A DNA stretch of 64,000 bases from Paenibacillus polymyxa (GTDB lineage: Bacteria; Bacillota; Bacilli; Paenibacillales; Paenibacillaceae). The position numbers and the translations under genes were made by a program. The DNA lies in the NCBI RefSeq assembly GCF_001719045.1, contig NZ_CP015423.1, positions 5,207,501-5,271,500 on the forward strand. The letters are read 5' to 3'. The notes under the pieces are model-generated. The model saw only the letters and a program-made list of their open reading frames with translations. It ran no database searches and was not told where the DNA came from. This document shows, piece after piece, positions 1 through 7,855 of the stretch (the first letter of the stretch is position 1; each line of letters begins with the position of its first letter).

Positions 1-1
1 G

Positions 2-64
2 GGCGTGCCTATTCCTGAGAACCGCTATACAGCAGCCAGATCCAAAGTGAAGGTTGACGCATAA
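2..64 (+). CDS. C-terminal end of an upstream gene (partial)
   Basis: The window opens inside a reading frame that codes for about 20 residues, ending in SKVKVDA, and stops at TAA 62-64. The stop lies 17 bases before the next start, and an AGGAGGG Shine-Dalgarno sits in that gap, so this gene is probably co-transcribed with the FMN reductase. An alkanesulfonate or other flavin-dependent sulfur monooxygenase would be a natural neighbour of SsuE. The visible tail is too short to identify the family, so that is a guess from context only. Confidence 0.5.
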   Translation, partial: GVPIPENRYTAARSKVKVDA

Positions 65-81
65 CAGAAGGAGGGAAAAAT

Positions 82-612
82 ATGTCCAAGGTTGTCATCC
101 TATCAGGCAGTCCGTCTACACAATCCCGTTTATACGGCTTGATTAACTATACAACGGAGCAGTTGCAGCAGGCTGGAGCGGAGGTCACATTACTGAATGT
201 GGTCGACTTGCCAGCGGAGGATCTGGTCACAGCTAACTTTAACAGCCCCGACGTCACAGCATCACTTGCATTGATTGCAGCAGCGGATGCCGTTATTGTG
301 GCTTCTCCAGTCTATAAGGCGTCCTATTCAGGGCTATTGAAAATATTCCTGGATTTGGTTCCGCAGGAGGGGCTAAGAGGGAAACCAGTCTTGCCTTTAT
401 TTATCGGAGGTACACTGGCTCACCTGCTGGTCATTGACTATGCCTTGAAGCCGGTTATTAATGCACTGGGCGGAAGACATATTCTTGGCGGGGTGTATGC
501 AGTGGATCAGTGGGTCGAACGTCTGCCAGATGGAGCATACGGGTTGTCGGAAGAATTGGTTGCACGGTTGGAACGTTCTGTTAAAGAACTAAATGAGCTA
601 TTAAAATTATAA
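82..612 (+). CDS. ssuE: NADPH-dependent FMN reductase, SsuE family
   Basis: A 176-aa flavodoxin-fold protein. The N-terminal LSGSPSTQSR loop is the FMN phosphate-binding site, and the central segments ASPVYKASYSGLLK and FIGGTLAHLLVIDYALKP closely match what I remember of E. coli SsuE. Enzymes of this family reduce FMN with NADPH and hand FMNH2 to two-component monooxygenases that desulfonate alkanesulfonates or oxidise S-substituted cysteines. The ATG follows AAGGAGGGAAAA at good spacing. It ends the operon that enters the window from the left, with a new promoter downstream. The FMNH2 partner could be the truncated upstream gene or the luciferase-like monooxygenase at 4949. Confidence 0.88.
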   Translation: MSKVVILSGSPSTQSRLYGLINYTTEQLQQAGAEVTLLNVVDLPAEDLVTANFNSPDVTASLALIAAADAVIVASPVYKASYSGLLKIFLDLVPQEGLRGKPVLPLFIGGTLAHLLVIDYALKPVINALGGRHILGGVYAVDQWVERLPDGAYGLSEELVARLERSVKELNELLKL

Positions 613-630
613 ATATTTTCAATATTTCCA

Positions 631-659
631 TTGACAGGTCGTTCAGTGAGTTTTATGAT
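631..659 (+). promoter_or_regulatory. Sigma-A type promoter of the LysR gene
   Basis: TTGACA (631-636) and TATGAT (654-659) are separated by exactly 17 bases. The predicted start of transcription falls near 666, about 50 bases upstream of the LysR start codon. Confidence 0.65.
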
Positions 660-718
660 AAAAAAACCAAGTTAACTTATTGGATAAATGTATATAAAAC
701 TTACTGGGGGACTTGCGT

Positions 719-1609
719 ATGAATATCGAGAATATGGAAGCCTTTGTATACGTGAATCATTATGGGAGCTTTAATAAGGCTGCAGAAGCCTTGTTCTTGT
801 CCCAGCCCTCTGTTACAGCCCGGATTCAGACGCTAGAGCGCGAGCTAGAATGCAAGTTGTTCGACCGCCAAAGCAAGCAAACGGTTCTGACGGAGGATGG
901 ACGAAAGTTTCTTCCTTATGCGGAGCAGATGCTTCAGGTGCTGCAAAAAGGGAAACAAAAGCTCCAACAGCGTAAGAAAGCCCCTCAGCAAATTCGAATT
1001 GGTTGCACGATATCGGTGTCGAACTACATCATTCCTGAAATATTAAAGCAGCTTCGTGCCCGTTATCCAGAGGTTAACTACAAAATTGTGACGGCTACGA
1101 CGGATCAACTGGTACATAAACTGTTGAACCGTGAGGTAGACATTAGTTTTGTGCGTAAAGTGATGTATCCGGCTATCCGTACGCTTGCTTTTTATGAAGA
1201 TCCGATTTCCCTGTATGTATACGACGGCCATCCGTTTATGAAGACAGGAAAGGCCAGTATACAGGATATTCAACGTGAAACACTGGTGTTTTTTGAATGC
1301 GGATCATTAGATTGGATGAGAATTCATCGCGCTTTTGAATCACTGGAGCAGCCACCGGACATTGCTTTTCAGGTAGACAATGTGGTCACGGCCAAAAAGC
1401 TGGTATTGGAAGCAGCGGGTATTGCCTTTTTGCCGGATGTCTGTGTGAACCGTGAAGTAAAAGATCAGAAACTGTTCCGTGTCCATGTTCCAGAGGTAGC
1501 TGGGGTGTCGATGCAGATTAGTATAATAGCGACCAAAGAAGACTGTGCAGTGACCTCGGATTTTGCAGATGCACTGACAGAAGGTTTCCGGGGTGCTGTT
1601 TTGTTATAG
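719..1609 (+). CDS. LysR-family transcriptional regulator of sulfur uptake genes
   Basis: A 296-aa LysR regulator. The N-terminal winged helix (about residues 1-62) contains GSFNKAAEALFLSQPSVT and the wing QTLERELECKLFDR. It is followed by the usual linker helix and a periplasmic-binding-like effector domain starting near RIGCTISVSNY. The ATG at 719 is preferred over the TTG at 713, because GGGGG at 706-710 lies 8 bases before the ATG but only 2 before the TTG. It sits in front of, and in the same direction as, the amino-acid ABC transporter/monooxygenase/deacylase genes, as AscR (YtlI) does for the B. subtilis ytm operon. It therefore probably activates them in response to sulfur status. The effector cannot be read from sequence. 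Confidence 0.82.
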   Translation: MNIENMEAFVYVNHYGSFNKAAEALFLSQPSVTARIQTLERELECKLFDRQSKQTVLTEDGRKFLPYAEQMLQVLQKGKQKLQQRKKAPQQIRIGCTISVSNYIIPEILKQLRARYPEVNYKIVTATTDQLVHKLLNREVDISFVRKVMYPAIRTLAFYEDPISLYVYDGHPFMKTGKASIQDIQRETLVFFECGSLDWMRIHRAFESLEQPPDIAFQVDNVVTAKKLVLEAAGIAFLPDVCVNREVKDQKLFRVHVPEVAGVSMQISIIATKEDCAVTSDFADALTEGFRGAVLL

Positions 1610-1769
1610 AAAAGTTCTATGGCTTAATGGATTGACGTATAGGTTTCCAGGTGTTAAATTAATCACATCCTAAAACCGATTAAACTTATAGGAATTATTA
1701 ATTATTGGATGTTGTAGCTACCATGTATGTCGCAAACTGCTGATATACAAAGAGATGAGGGGGATTCAT

Positions 1770-2621
1770 ATGAAAAAGTGGTTTGCAATATTGTCTGTTA
1801 TGGCAATCATCCTGGTGTTGGCAGGCTGCGGTTCCTCGGATAACGCGTCTAGCGCGTCAGGTTCAAGCGGAGACGTGAAGAAAATTATCGTAGGCACAGG
1901 TACTCAATTCAAAAATGTATGCTTTATTGACGAAAACGGAAATTTAACAGGTTTTGATGTGGAGCTGATTAAGGAGCTGGACAAGCGCCTGCCTCAATAC
2001 GAATTTGAATTCAAAACGATGGACTTTGGAAATTTACTGCTAAGTCTCGATGCCGGCAAGATTGATCTGGTATCGCATCAAATGGAAAAAAACCCGGAGC
2101 GCGAGGCCAAGTATCTGTTCAACAAAAATCCGTATAGCATTTTTCTGAACAGAGTCGCTGTAGCGAAGGATAACAATACCATTCATTCAATTGATGATTT
2201 GAAAGGGAAAAAGGTACTCACCAGCCCAACCAGTAATGCGGCGTATGTGCTGAAAGAGTATAACAAAACCCACGGAGATGCCCTGAATATCGTTTATACG
2301 AGTGGTGCAGCCAATGATACGGTACAGCAAATTACGAGCGGCCGTATAGATGCTACCGTTACGACAGACTTTGCGAACCGTTTTAACACCGATGAAAAAG
2401 GAGAAGTAGCTCTGAAAACCGTTGGTGATCCTTTGACTCAATCGGATGTACTGTATGTACTGAACAAAAATGAGCAAGGGTTGGCGGATGACCTCGACAA
2501 AGCCATTCAGGAAGTGAAGGACGACGGTACGCTGTCGAAGCTGAGCATTAAATGGCTTGGAGAGGATTTCACTAAGTCTCTGGAAGATGTGAAAAAAGAA
2601 GGTAGCAGCAGTAAGAAGTAA
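1770..2621 (+). CDS. Amino acid (probably cystine) ABC transporter substrate-binding lipoprotein
   Basis: A family 3 extracellular solute-binding protein of about 283 aa. It has a lipoprotein signal peptide with lipobox LAGC near residues 19-22 and a Ser/Gly linker before the folded part. Typical motifs are GNLTGFDVELIKEL and the hinge region DDLKGKKVLTSPTSNAAY. The ATG at 1770 is preferred to the one at 1755, because GAGGGGG lies 6 bases before 1770 and overlaps the other. The two permease genes and the ATPase follow directly. The family binds polar amino acids; the monooxygenase and deacylase further down favour cystine or S-substituted/N-acyl cysteines, as in the TcyJ/K or YxeM systems. 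Confidence 0.85.
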   Translation: MKKWFAILSVMAIILVLAGCGSSDNASSASGSSGDVKKIIVGTGTQFKNVCFIDENGNLTGFDVELIKELDKRLPQYEFEFKTMDFGNLLLSLDAGKIDLVSHQMEKNPEREAKYLFNKNPYSIFLNRVAVAKDNNTIHSIDDLKGKKVLTSPTSNAAYVLKEYNKTHGDALNIVYTSGAANDTVQQITSGRIDATVTTDFANRFNTDEKGEVALKTVGDPLTQSDVLYVLNKNEQGLADDLDKAIQEVKDDGTLSKLSIKWLGEDFTKSLEDVKKEGSSSKK

Positions 2622-2697
2622 GGATAGACGTGGACATTTCAGCGGTCAGGGTACTCTATGTATTCTGGCCGCTGATGTATAGAAAGGAGGCAGGCAT

Positions 2698-3477
2698 ATG
2701 AGCAGAGAGTTCAATATTGACTATGTTTTTAGCTTTATCCCGAAAATGCTGTCTTACTTACACATCACCTTGTTTATTGTGGCAAGCTCGCTTGTATTGG
2801 GGCTTATCATTGGTCTGTTGGTTGCGCTGCCTCGCATGTATAACATTCCATTTCTCAAACGTGTTTCTCAGGTGTATGTTTCCTTTTTTCGCGGAACACC
2901 TATTCTAATCCAATTGTTTCTGGTGTATTACGGCCTGCCAGAGCTACTAAAGCTGGTGGATATCAATTCCTCCAGATGGGATGTGCTGTGGTTTGCCGTA
3001 GCAACCTACGCACTCAATAGTGGAGCCTTTATTTCCGAAATTATCAGGTCAGGAGTAGAGGCTGTAGATCGGGGACAAATCGAGGCTGCACAGTCCGTCG
3101 GCATGTCAGGCTATCAGACCTTTACACGTATCATTATGCCGCAAGCGCTGGCTGTCGTGGTTCCGGTATTTTCTAATCTGGTGATTGGCAATCTGAAGGA
3201 TACTTCGCTGGCATTTACGATCGGAGCGATGGAGATGACAGGGAAATCACAGACATTAGGGTCGGCTACCCAACATTTTGTTGAAACCTATATCGCGTTA
3301 TCCCTTATCTATCTGGTGATCAGTCTGATTTTACAAAAATTGTTCAAGGTGCTGGAAAATACGCTTCTCCGGCATGAGCATCGGGATGCAGTGCAGAAAG
3401 AACCCGAAAAACGAAAAAGCTTTGTGGTGCGTTACCTGAGAAGTCCCCGTCTTAGTAAAGGAGGTAAAGGCATATGA
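2698..3477 (+). CDS. Polar amino acid ABC transporter permease
   Basis: A 259-aa integral membrane protein of the HisMQ type with about five transmembrane segments. FFRGTPILIQLFLVYYGLP and the EAA loop GQIEAAQSVGMSGYQ are diagnostic. AAAGGAGG lies 8 bases before the ATG. The C-terminal tail after about residue 225 is a charged cytosolic extension (EHRDAVQKEPEKRK) slightly longer than usual. The stop overlaps the start of the next permease by ATGA, so the two are translationally coupled and probably form a heterodimer. Confidence 0.88.
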   Translation: MSREFNIDYVFSFIPKMLSYLHITLFIVASSLVLGLIIGLLVALPRMYNIPFLKRVSQVYVSFFRGTPILIQLFLVYYGLPELLKLVDINSSRWDVLWFAVATYALNSGAFISEIIRSGVEAVDRGQIEAAQSVGMSGYQTFTRIIMPQALAVVVPVFSNLVIGNLKDTSLAFTIGAMEMTGKSQTLGSATQHFVETYIALSLIYLVISLILQKLFKVLENTLLRHEHRDAVQKEPEKRKSFVVRYLRSPRLSKGGKGI

Positions 3478-4184
3478 GTCTGGATTTTGGCTTTATATAT
3501 ACTGCCTTTTTAGGGTTGTTCTCCGCGTTGCCCAACACCTTAATTATTACGGTGGTTTCCGTACTGGCAGGGTTGGTCATCGGTATTATAACGGCGCTGG
3601 CGCGAATCTATAAGGTTCCTGTGTTGTCCCAGATTTCTCACGGTTACGTTACCTTTATCCGTGGCACACCGATGCTGATGCATTTGCTGCTTATTTATTT
3701 CAGTTTGCCTTTGTTGATTGATGCGGGAGCGAAGCATTTCGGCTGGCCGCTGCAATCCAAAGATGTTCCTTATATGGTATTTGCACTCATTTCGTTTTCC
3801 ATTACCAGTGGCGCGTATATGTCTGAGGTCGTCCGTTCTGGAATTCAATCGGTCAACAAGGGACAAATCGAGGCGGCTTATGCCGTCGGTATGACGACGT
3901 GGCAAGTGCTAAGACGGATTGTATTTCCGCAGGCGTTCGTGGTGAGTTTGCCAAACCTGACGAATTCCGTTATTGGGATGCTTCATGGCTCTACCTTGGC
4001 CTTCACGGTTTCGGTCACAGAAATCCAGGCACAGGCTGAGATTCTGGCATCTACCAACTGGAAATATTTAGAGGTATATATTGCAGCTGCACTGCTGTTT
4101 TGGGGCTTGACGGTATTGATTGAACGAATATCCGGCTTGGTGGAGAAAAAAATCAATGTGTTTAATGGAGGTCGAGCATCATGA
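3474..4184 (+). CDS. Polar amino acid ABC transporter permease, second subunit
   Basis: A 236-aa HisMQ-type permease paralogous to its upstream neighbour. It shows [19 protein letters not shown] and the EAA loop [19 protein letters not shown], which docks on the ATPase. It starts with ATG overlapping the previous stop (ATGA) behind AAAGGAGG and ends in a second ATGA overlap with the ATPase gene. The three genes are thus stoichiometrically coupled. Transport of cystine or related sulfur amino acids is an inference from context. Confidence 0.88.
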   Translation: MSLDFGFIYTAFLGLFSALPNTLIITVVSVLAGLVIGIITALARIYKVPVLSQISHGYVTFIRGTPMLMHLLLIYFSLPLLIDAGAKHFGWPLQSKDVPYMVFALISFSITSGAYMSEVVRSGIQSVNKGQIEAAYAVGMTTWQVLRRIVFPQAFVVSLPNLTNSVIGMLHGSTLAFTVSVTEIQAQAEILASTNWKYLEVYIAAALLFWGLTVLIERISGLVEKKINVFNGGRAS

Positions 4185-4933
4185 TCCGTCTGCAAAATAT
4201 TACGAAGTCGTTCGGCAAACATGAGGTGCTCAAAGGCATTGATTTGACCGTGAACAAAGGCGAGGTCGTCGTTATTTTAGGCCCGAGCGGTTCAGGTAAA
4301 ACGACTCTGCTACGCTGCATTAATTATCTGGAAAAGCCGAATGATGGGGAAGTTAGCATTGGCGATTTTACAGTAAACTGCAAGCGACCTGCAAAGAGGG
4401 ATGTTTTGGCTCTACGTCAAAAGACGGCTATGGTTTTCCAGCAATACAATTTGTTCAAGCATAAAACAGCACTGGAAAATGTCATGGAAGGACTTGTCGT
4501 TGTCCGCAAGGTCAAACAGGAGGAAGCGAAAAAAATCAGCATTGAAGTGCTGGAAAAGGTCGGTCTGGGTGAAAAGCTGAATCATTATCCAAGCCAGCTG
4601 TCTGGCGGGCAGCAGCAGCGTGTCGGCATAGCGCGTGCTTTGGCGCTGAACCCGGAAGTGATTTTGTTCGATGAGCCGACTTCGGCGCTGGACCCTGAAT
4701 TGGTGGGTGAGGTGCTGTCGGTGATCCGCAAGATTGCAAAGGAAGGCATTACGATGATTGTCGTTACACATGAAATGGGCTTTGCGCGCGATGTTTCAAA
4801 TCATGTGGTATTTATGGATGGCGGTCATATTATCGAGGAAGGCACACCGGACGACATTTTTAACCACCCCAAAGAGGAACGTACCAAACAATTTCTGAAA
4901 CGGATTACACCGGAATATAACTATTCAATTTAG
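4181..4933 (+). CDS. Polar amino acid ABC transporter ATP-binding protein
   Basis: A 250-aa ABC ATPase with every canonical motif: Walker [10 protein letters not shown] (about 33-41), Q-loop VFQQYNLF, signature LSGGQQQR, Walker [14 protein letters not shown] and switch histidine VVTHEMG. It is GlnQ/HisP-like. It overlaps the upstream permease by four bases, and the monooxygenase begins 15 bases after its stop, so the whole block from 1770 to 7179 reads as one operon ending at the terminator at 7206. Confidence 0.92.
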   Translation: MIRLQNITKSFGKHEVLKGIDLTVNKGEVVVILGPSGSGKTTLLRCINYLEKPNDGEVSIGDFTVNCKRPAKRDVLALRQKTAMVFQQYNLFKHKTALENVMEGLVVVRKVKQEEAKKISIEVLEKVGLGEKLNHYPSQLSGGQQQRVGIARALALNPEVILFDEPTSALDPELVGEVLSVIRKIAKEGITMIVVTHEMGFARDVSNHVVFMDGGHIIEEGTPDDIFNHPKEERTKQFLKRITPEYNYSI

Positions 4934-4948
4934 ACGGGAGAGGGAGAC

Positions 4949-5965
4949 ATGAGTATTAAAATCGGAGTATTGGATCAAAGCCCTATACACGAGGGGGAAA
5001 CGGCAGCGCAGGCCCTTCGTAATACGATTAAGCTAGCACAGCGTGTAGAGGAATTGGGATTTACGCGCTTCTGGGTATCAGAGCATCACGATTCCGAGCA
5101 GGTTGCGGGCTCTTCGCCAGAGGTACTCATTTCCCATTTGCTGGCACGCACTGAGCGTATTAAAGTCGGTTCTGGTGGAGTGATGCTTCAGCATTACAGC
5201 CCTTATAAAGTAGCTGAAAACTTTAATGTGCTGTCCTCTCTTGCACCGGGTCGCGTAGATTTGGGAATCGGACGCGCACCGGGCGGGTTGCCGAAATCCA
5301 CACAGGCGTTACAACGAAACGTTCATGATGCGCCTTCTCTCGAAGAAAAAATTGATGAAGTAAGTCGCTATATTCATAATATTCCGTCTGAAGAAGGACC
5401 GTTAGCCGGGTTACAGGCGAATCCGATTCCAGAAATACCAGCGGATATTTACGTTTTGGGTACAAGTACAGACAGTGCTGGAATTGCTGCGCGTTTGGGG
5501 TTGCCCTACGTTTTCTCGCAATTTATCAATAGTAATGAGCAGGTTGCATTGGAATCATTCCGTACGTATCGGGCGTCTTTCGATTATAGTTATGGACGTG
5601 AGCCGAAAGCTCTTTTTGCGCTTTCAGTCATTGTAGCGGACACTTCCGAGGAAGCTGCGGAGTTAGCAGGTGAACACAAGCTGTACAAAATTCATCTGGC
5701 CAGTGGCAAGACGGCTACGGTGGGCACGCTGGAAAGTGCAGAAGAGTTTGGCAAGCAATCGGGTGAAGAATATACAATTGAAGCTACACAAGCGCAAATT
5801 AACAAAGGGAATAAAGACGAAATCTATGCAGTGCTGACGGAAATTCAAGCGAAGTATCAGGCCGATGAGCTGATCGTTACGACAGGAATAAGAGATATAC
5901 ACAAGCGTGTGCGCTCGTTCGAGTTGTTGCATGAAGCTTTTGCCGGATTGCCTGTGCAGTCCTAG
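4949..5965 (+). CDS. LLM-class flavin-dependent monooxygenase (YtmO/CmoO-like)
   Basis: A 338-aa bacterial-luciferase-like TIM-barrel oxidoreductase. The start IGVLDQSPIHEGETAAQALR, the segment RFWVSEHHDSEQVAGSSPEVL and GVMLQHYSPYKVAENF are typical of the subgroup that holds B. subtilis YtmO. These enzymes use reduced FMN and oxygen. In the ytm operon they are thought to take part in breaking down S-modified cysteines imported by the linked ABC transporter. GGGAGAGGGAG precedes the ATG. The FMN reductase at 82-612 is a possible electron partner. The exact substrate is unknown. Confidence 0.8.
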   Translation: MSIKIGVLDQSPIHEGETAAQALRNTIKLAQRVEELGFTRFWVSEHHDSEQVAGSSPEVLISHLLARTERIKVGSGGVMLQHYSPYKVAENFNVLSSLAPGRVDLGIGRAPGGLPKSTQALQRNVHDAPSLEEKIDEVSRYIHNIPSEEGPLAGLQANPIPEIPADIYVLGTSTDSAGIAARLGLPYVFSQFINSNEQVALESFRTYRASFDYSYGREPKALFALSVIVADTSEEAAELAGEHKLYKIHLASGKTATVGTLESAEEFGKQSGEEYTIEATQAQINKGNKDEIYAVLTEIQAKYQADELIVTTGIRDIHKRVRSFELLHEAFAGLPVQS

Positions 5966-6021
5966 ATGTTGTTGGTCTGAGAGAATTGTAACTATTTTGG
6001 GTTCACGAAGGAGGAATAGGG

Positions 6022-7179
6022 ATGAGTGGATCAACCGGGACGAAGGAGCAGGTTTTGGAGCAGAAGTTGGTGGACATTCGCCGCCATCTGCATCGAAATC
6101 CCGAGCTATCTAACGAGGAGGTTGAAACTACCGCCTTTATCCGCCGTCTGCTGGAAGAACAGAACATAACCATTTTGGATGTGCCGCTGCGTACCGGATT
6201 AGTTGCGGAAATCGGCGGACAGCAGGAAGGGCCAACTGTTGCGCTTCGTGCAGACATTGATGCGTTGCCCATTCAGGAGGAGACGGGATTGCCTTATGCT
6301 TCGGTGCACCCCGGCAAAATGCATGCCTGTGGGCATGACTTTCATACCGCATCCCTGTTAGGAGCAGCCATACTCCTGAAGCAGCGGGAGCAGGAGCTGA
6401 AAGGCACGGTTCGGCTGGTGTTCCAGCCAGCCGAGGAAAAGGCCAAAGGCGCTGCCCAAGTGCTGGACAGCGGTGCGTTGGCAGGGGTGCAGGCCATATT
6501 TGGCCTGCATAACAAGCCGGACCTGCCCGTAGGCACGGTCGGCATCAAAGAGGGCCCGCTAATGGCAGCGGCGGATGGTTTTTACATCGAGGTGGAGGGT
6601 CTGAGCACACATGCGGCAGTGCCGCATGCAGGGATTGACCCCATCGTGGTATCGTCACATATCATTACGGCGCTGCAATCCATTGTGAGTCGGAGCGTTA
6701 ATCCGCTGGATAGCGCGGTCATTAGCGTCACGAAGCTACACAGTGGCAACGCCTGGAACATCATTCCAGACCGAGCCCATTTGGACGGAACCATTCGCAC
6801 ATTTGACGAGAATGTTCGCGCCCAGGTGACTGAGCGCTTCGAGCAGGTCGTAAAAGGCGTTGCCGATGCTTTCGGCACGAAAGCGACCATCCGCTGGATC
6901 GAGGGTCCGCCGCCTGTGCTGAACGACGGTAAGTTGGCCGCCATCGCGGAGGAGGCGGCCGAAGCGGTCGGTCTGGACGTAGTTCGTCCCATACCATCCT
7001 CGGCGAGCGAGGATTTTGGGTTTTATCAGAAGAACATCCCCGGTGTATTTGTCTTTGTTGGCACTGCGGGAAGCAAGGAATGGCATCATCCTGCCTTTGA
7101 TCTGGACGAACGCGCGTTGCCCGGAACAGCGAAGCTACTGGCTTCACTGGCAGATTCGGCATTGATATCCATAGAGTAG
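6022..7179 (+). CDS. M20-family amidohydrolase, N-acyl amino acid deacetylase-like
   Basis: A 385-aa zinc/manganese peptidase-fold amidohydrolase. MHACGHDFHTASLLGAA carries the first metal ligands, FQPAEEKAKGA the catalytic glutamate region, GLHNKPDLPVGTVG the next ligand histidine, and HHPAFDLDE the last. The dimerisation domain lies between about residues 180 and 295. Homologues YxeP and SndA/YtnL of B. subtilis remove N-acetyl groups from S-alkylated cysteines, which fits a sulfur-salvage operon. It is the last gene before a clean terminator. The local base composition is more GC-rich than in the genes before it. Confidence 0.82.
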   Translation: MSGSTGTKEQVLEQKLVDIRRHLHRNPELSNEEVETTAFIRRLLEEQNITILDVPLRTGLVAEIGGQQEGPTVALRADIDALPIQEETGLPYASVHPGKMHACGHDFHTASLLGAAILLKQREQELKGTVRLVFQPAEEKAKGAAQVLDSGALAGVQAIFGLHNKPDLPVGTVGIKEGPLMAAADGFYIEVEGLSTHAAVPHAGIDPIVVSSHIITALQSIVSRSVNPLDSAVISVTKLHSGNAWNIIPDRAHLDGTIRTFDENVRAQVTERFEQVVKGVADAFGTKATIRWIEGPPPVLNDGKLAAIAEEAAEAVGLDVVRPIPSSASEDFGFYQKNIPGVFVFVGTAGSKEWHHPAFDLDERALPGTAKLLASLADSALISIE

Positions 7180-7205
7180 GAGTGCGAGCCTAGTCTATGG
7201 ATACT

Positions 7206-7234
7206 TATCCCCTCTACAAGGAGGGGATATTTTT
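7206..7234 (+). terminator. Intrinsic terminator of the sulfur operon
   Basis: Perfect 9-bp stem TATCCCCTC / GAGGGGATA with a 6-base loop, followed by TTTTTG. It lies 27 bases after the amidohydrolase stop. Confidence 0.9.
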
Positions 7235-7348
7235 GTTTGACGCTGTATCATTCCAATTATAGTATAATTTTGTGATTTTATTAAAAATCAAGAGTGGGTG
7301 TAATAAGAGAGTAAGCGTTGTCCTTTTAGATGTCTCGTAAAAATAAAA

Positions 7349-7565
7349 GGTAGCTCAACCAACCGTAAAAATTTGATTTTTGGTCAAATCTATGCGGGAA
7401 AAGGAACGCTAAATTTATGTAGTGCGTTGGCAATCCTTTAAAAATATCACTCTTCAGCAGCGTAAAGATATGGCTTCCATGCTGAGTCGGCAAATCAATA
7501 ATTGGAATAAGCAGTTGAAAGGGTATGATAAGGCGGAGCCAGCGGGGATTGTGGAATTGATTTAG
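7349..7565 (+). pseudogene. Degenerate partial copy of the downstream metalloprotease
   Basis: About 217 bases match codons of the protease gene at 7856. Translated pieces RKNLIFGQIYAGKGTLN, then after a frameshift VRWQSFKN and LQQRKDMASMLSRQINNWN, parallel RKNTIFDQIFAGKGTLNY, IRWQSSKP and LKQRQDIARMIDRQMNHW of the intact protein. One extra base near 7417 breaks the frame, and the fragment ends at TAG 7563-7565. No signal peptide or catalytic region remains. The rest of the 7235-7675 interval shows no other gene. Confidence 0.8.
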
Positions 7566-7675
7566 TGAATAAACGGTTTTTTCATTTTATAAAATACTAG
7601 TTTTGTACATGCAAAGGGTATGTGTATATTCCAAGATACGATTAAAATGACTAATTTAAATCATTAAGGAAAATA

Positions 7676-7704
7676 TTGACGATGCAATAATCCAGTAATA
7701 ATAT
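7676..7704 (+). promoter_or_regulatory. Possible promoter of the metalloprotease gene
   Basis: TTGACG (7676-7681) and TAATAT (7699-7704) with a 17-base spacer. It would leave a leader of about 145 bases before the ATG at 7856. I see nothing recognisable in this leader except purine-rich AAGGAGG and AGAGAGGTG stretches that precede no useful reading frame. Confidence 0.4.
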
Positions 7705-7855
7705 GATTTGTGATTATTTACAAAAAACGACAAGGAGGTTTGATAGTGTACTCTTGATCTCTTAGATTTGTTCGTAAATGCGAAAAGAGAGGTGATAGAG
7801 ATCATCGTTTCAAGAAAACTACTGCAATAAGACAAATGGATATGGAGGTACATAC

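Noticed and set aside
713..1609. TTG 713 as start of the LysR gene
   Set aside because: The GGGGG ribosome-binding site is only two bases from it, whereas ATG 719 has an 8-base gap.
7747..7758. Small gene starting at GTG 7747 behind AAGGAGG
   Set aside because: The frame stops after three codons, so the strong ribosome-binding site seems to be a relic.
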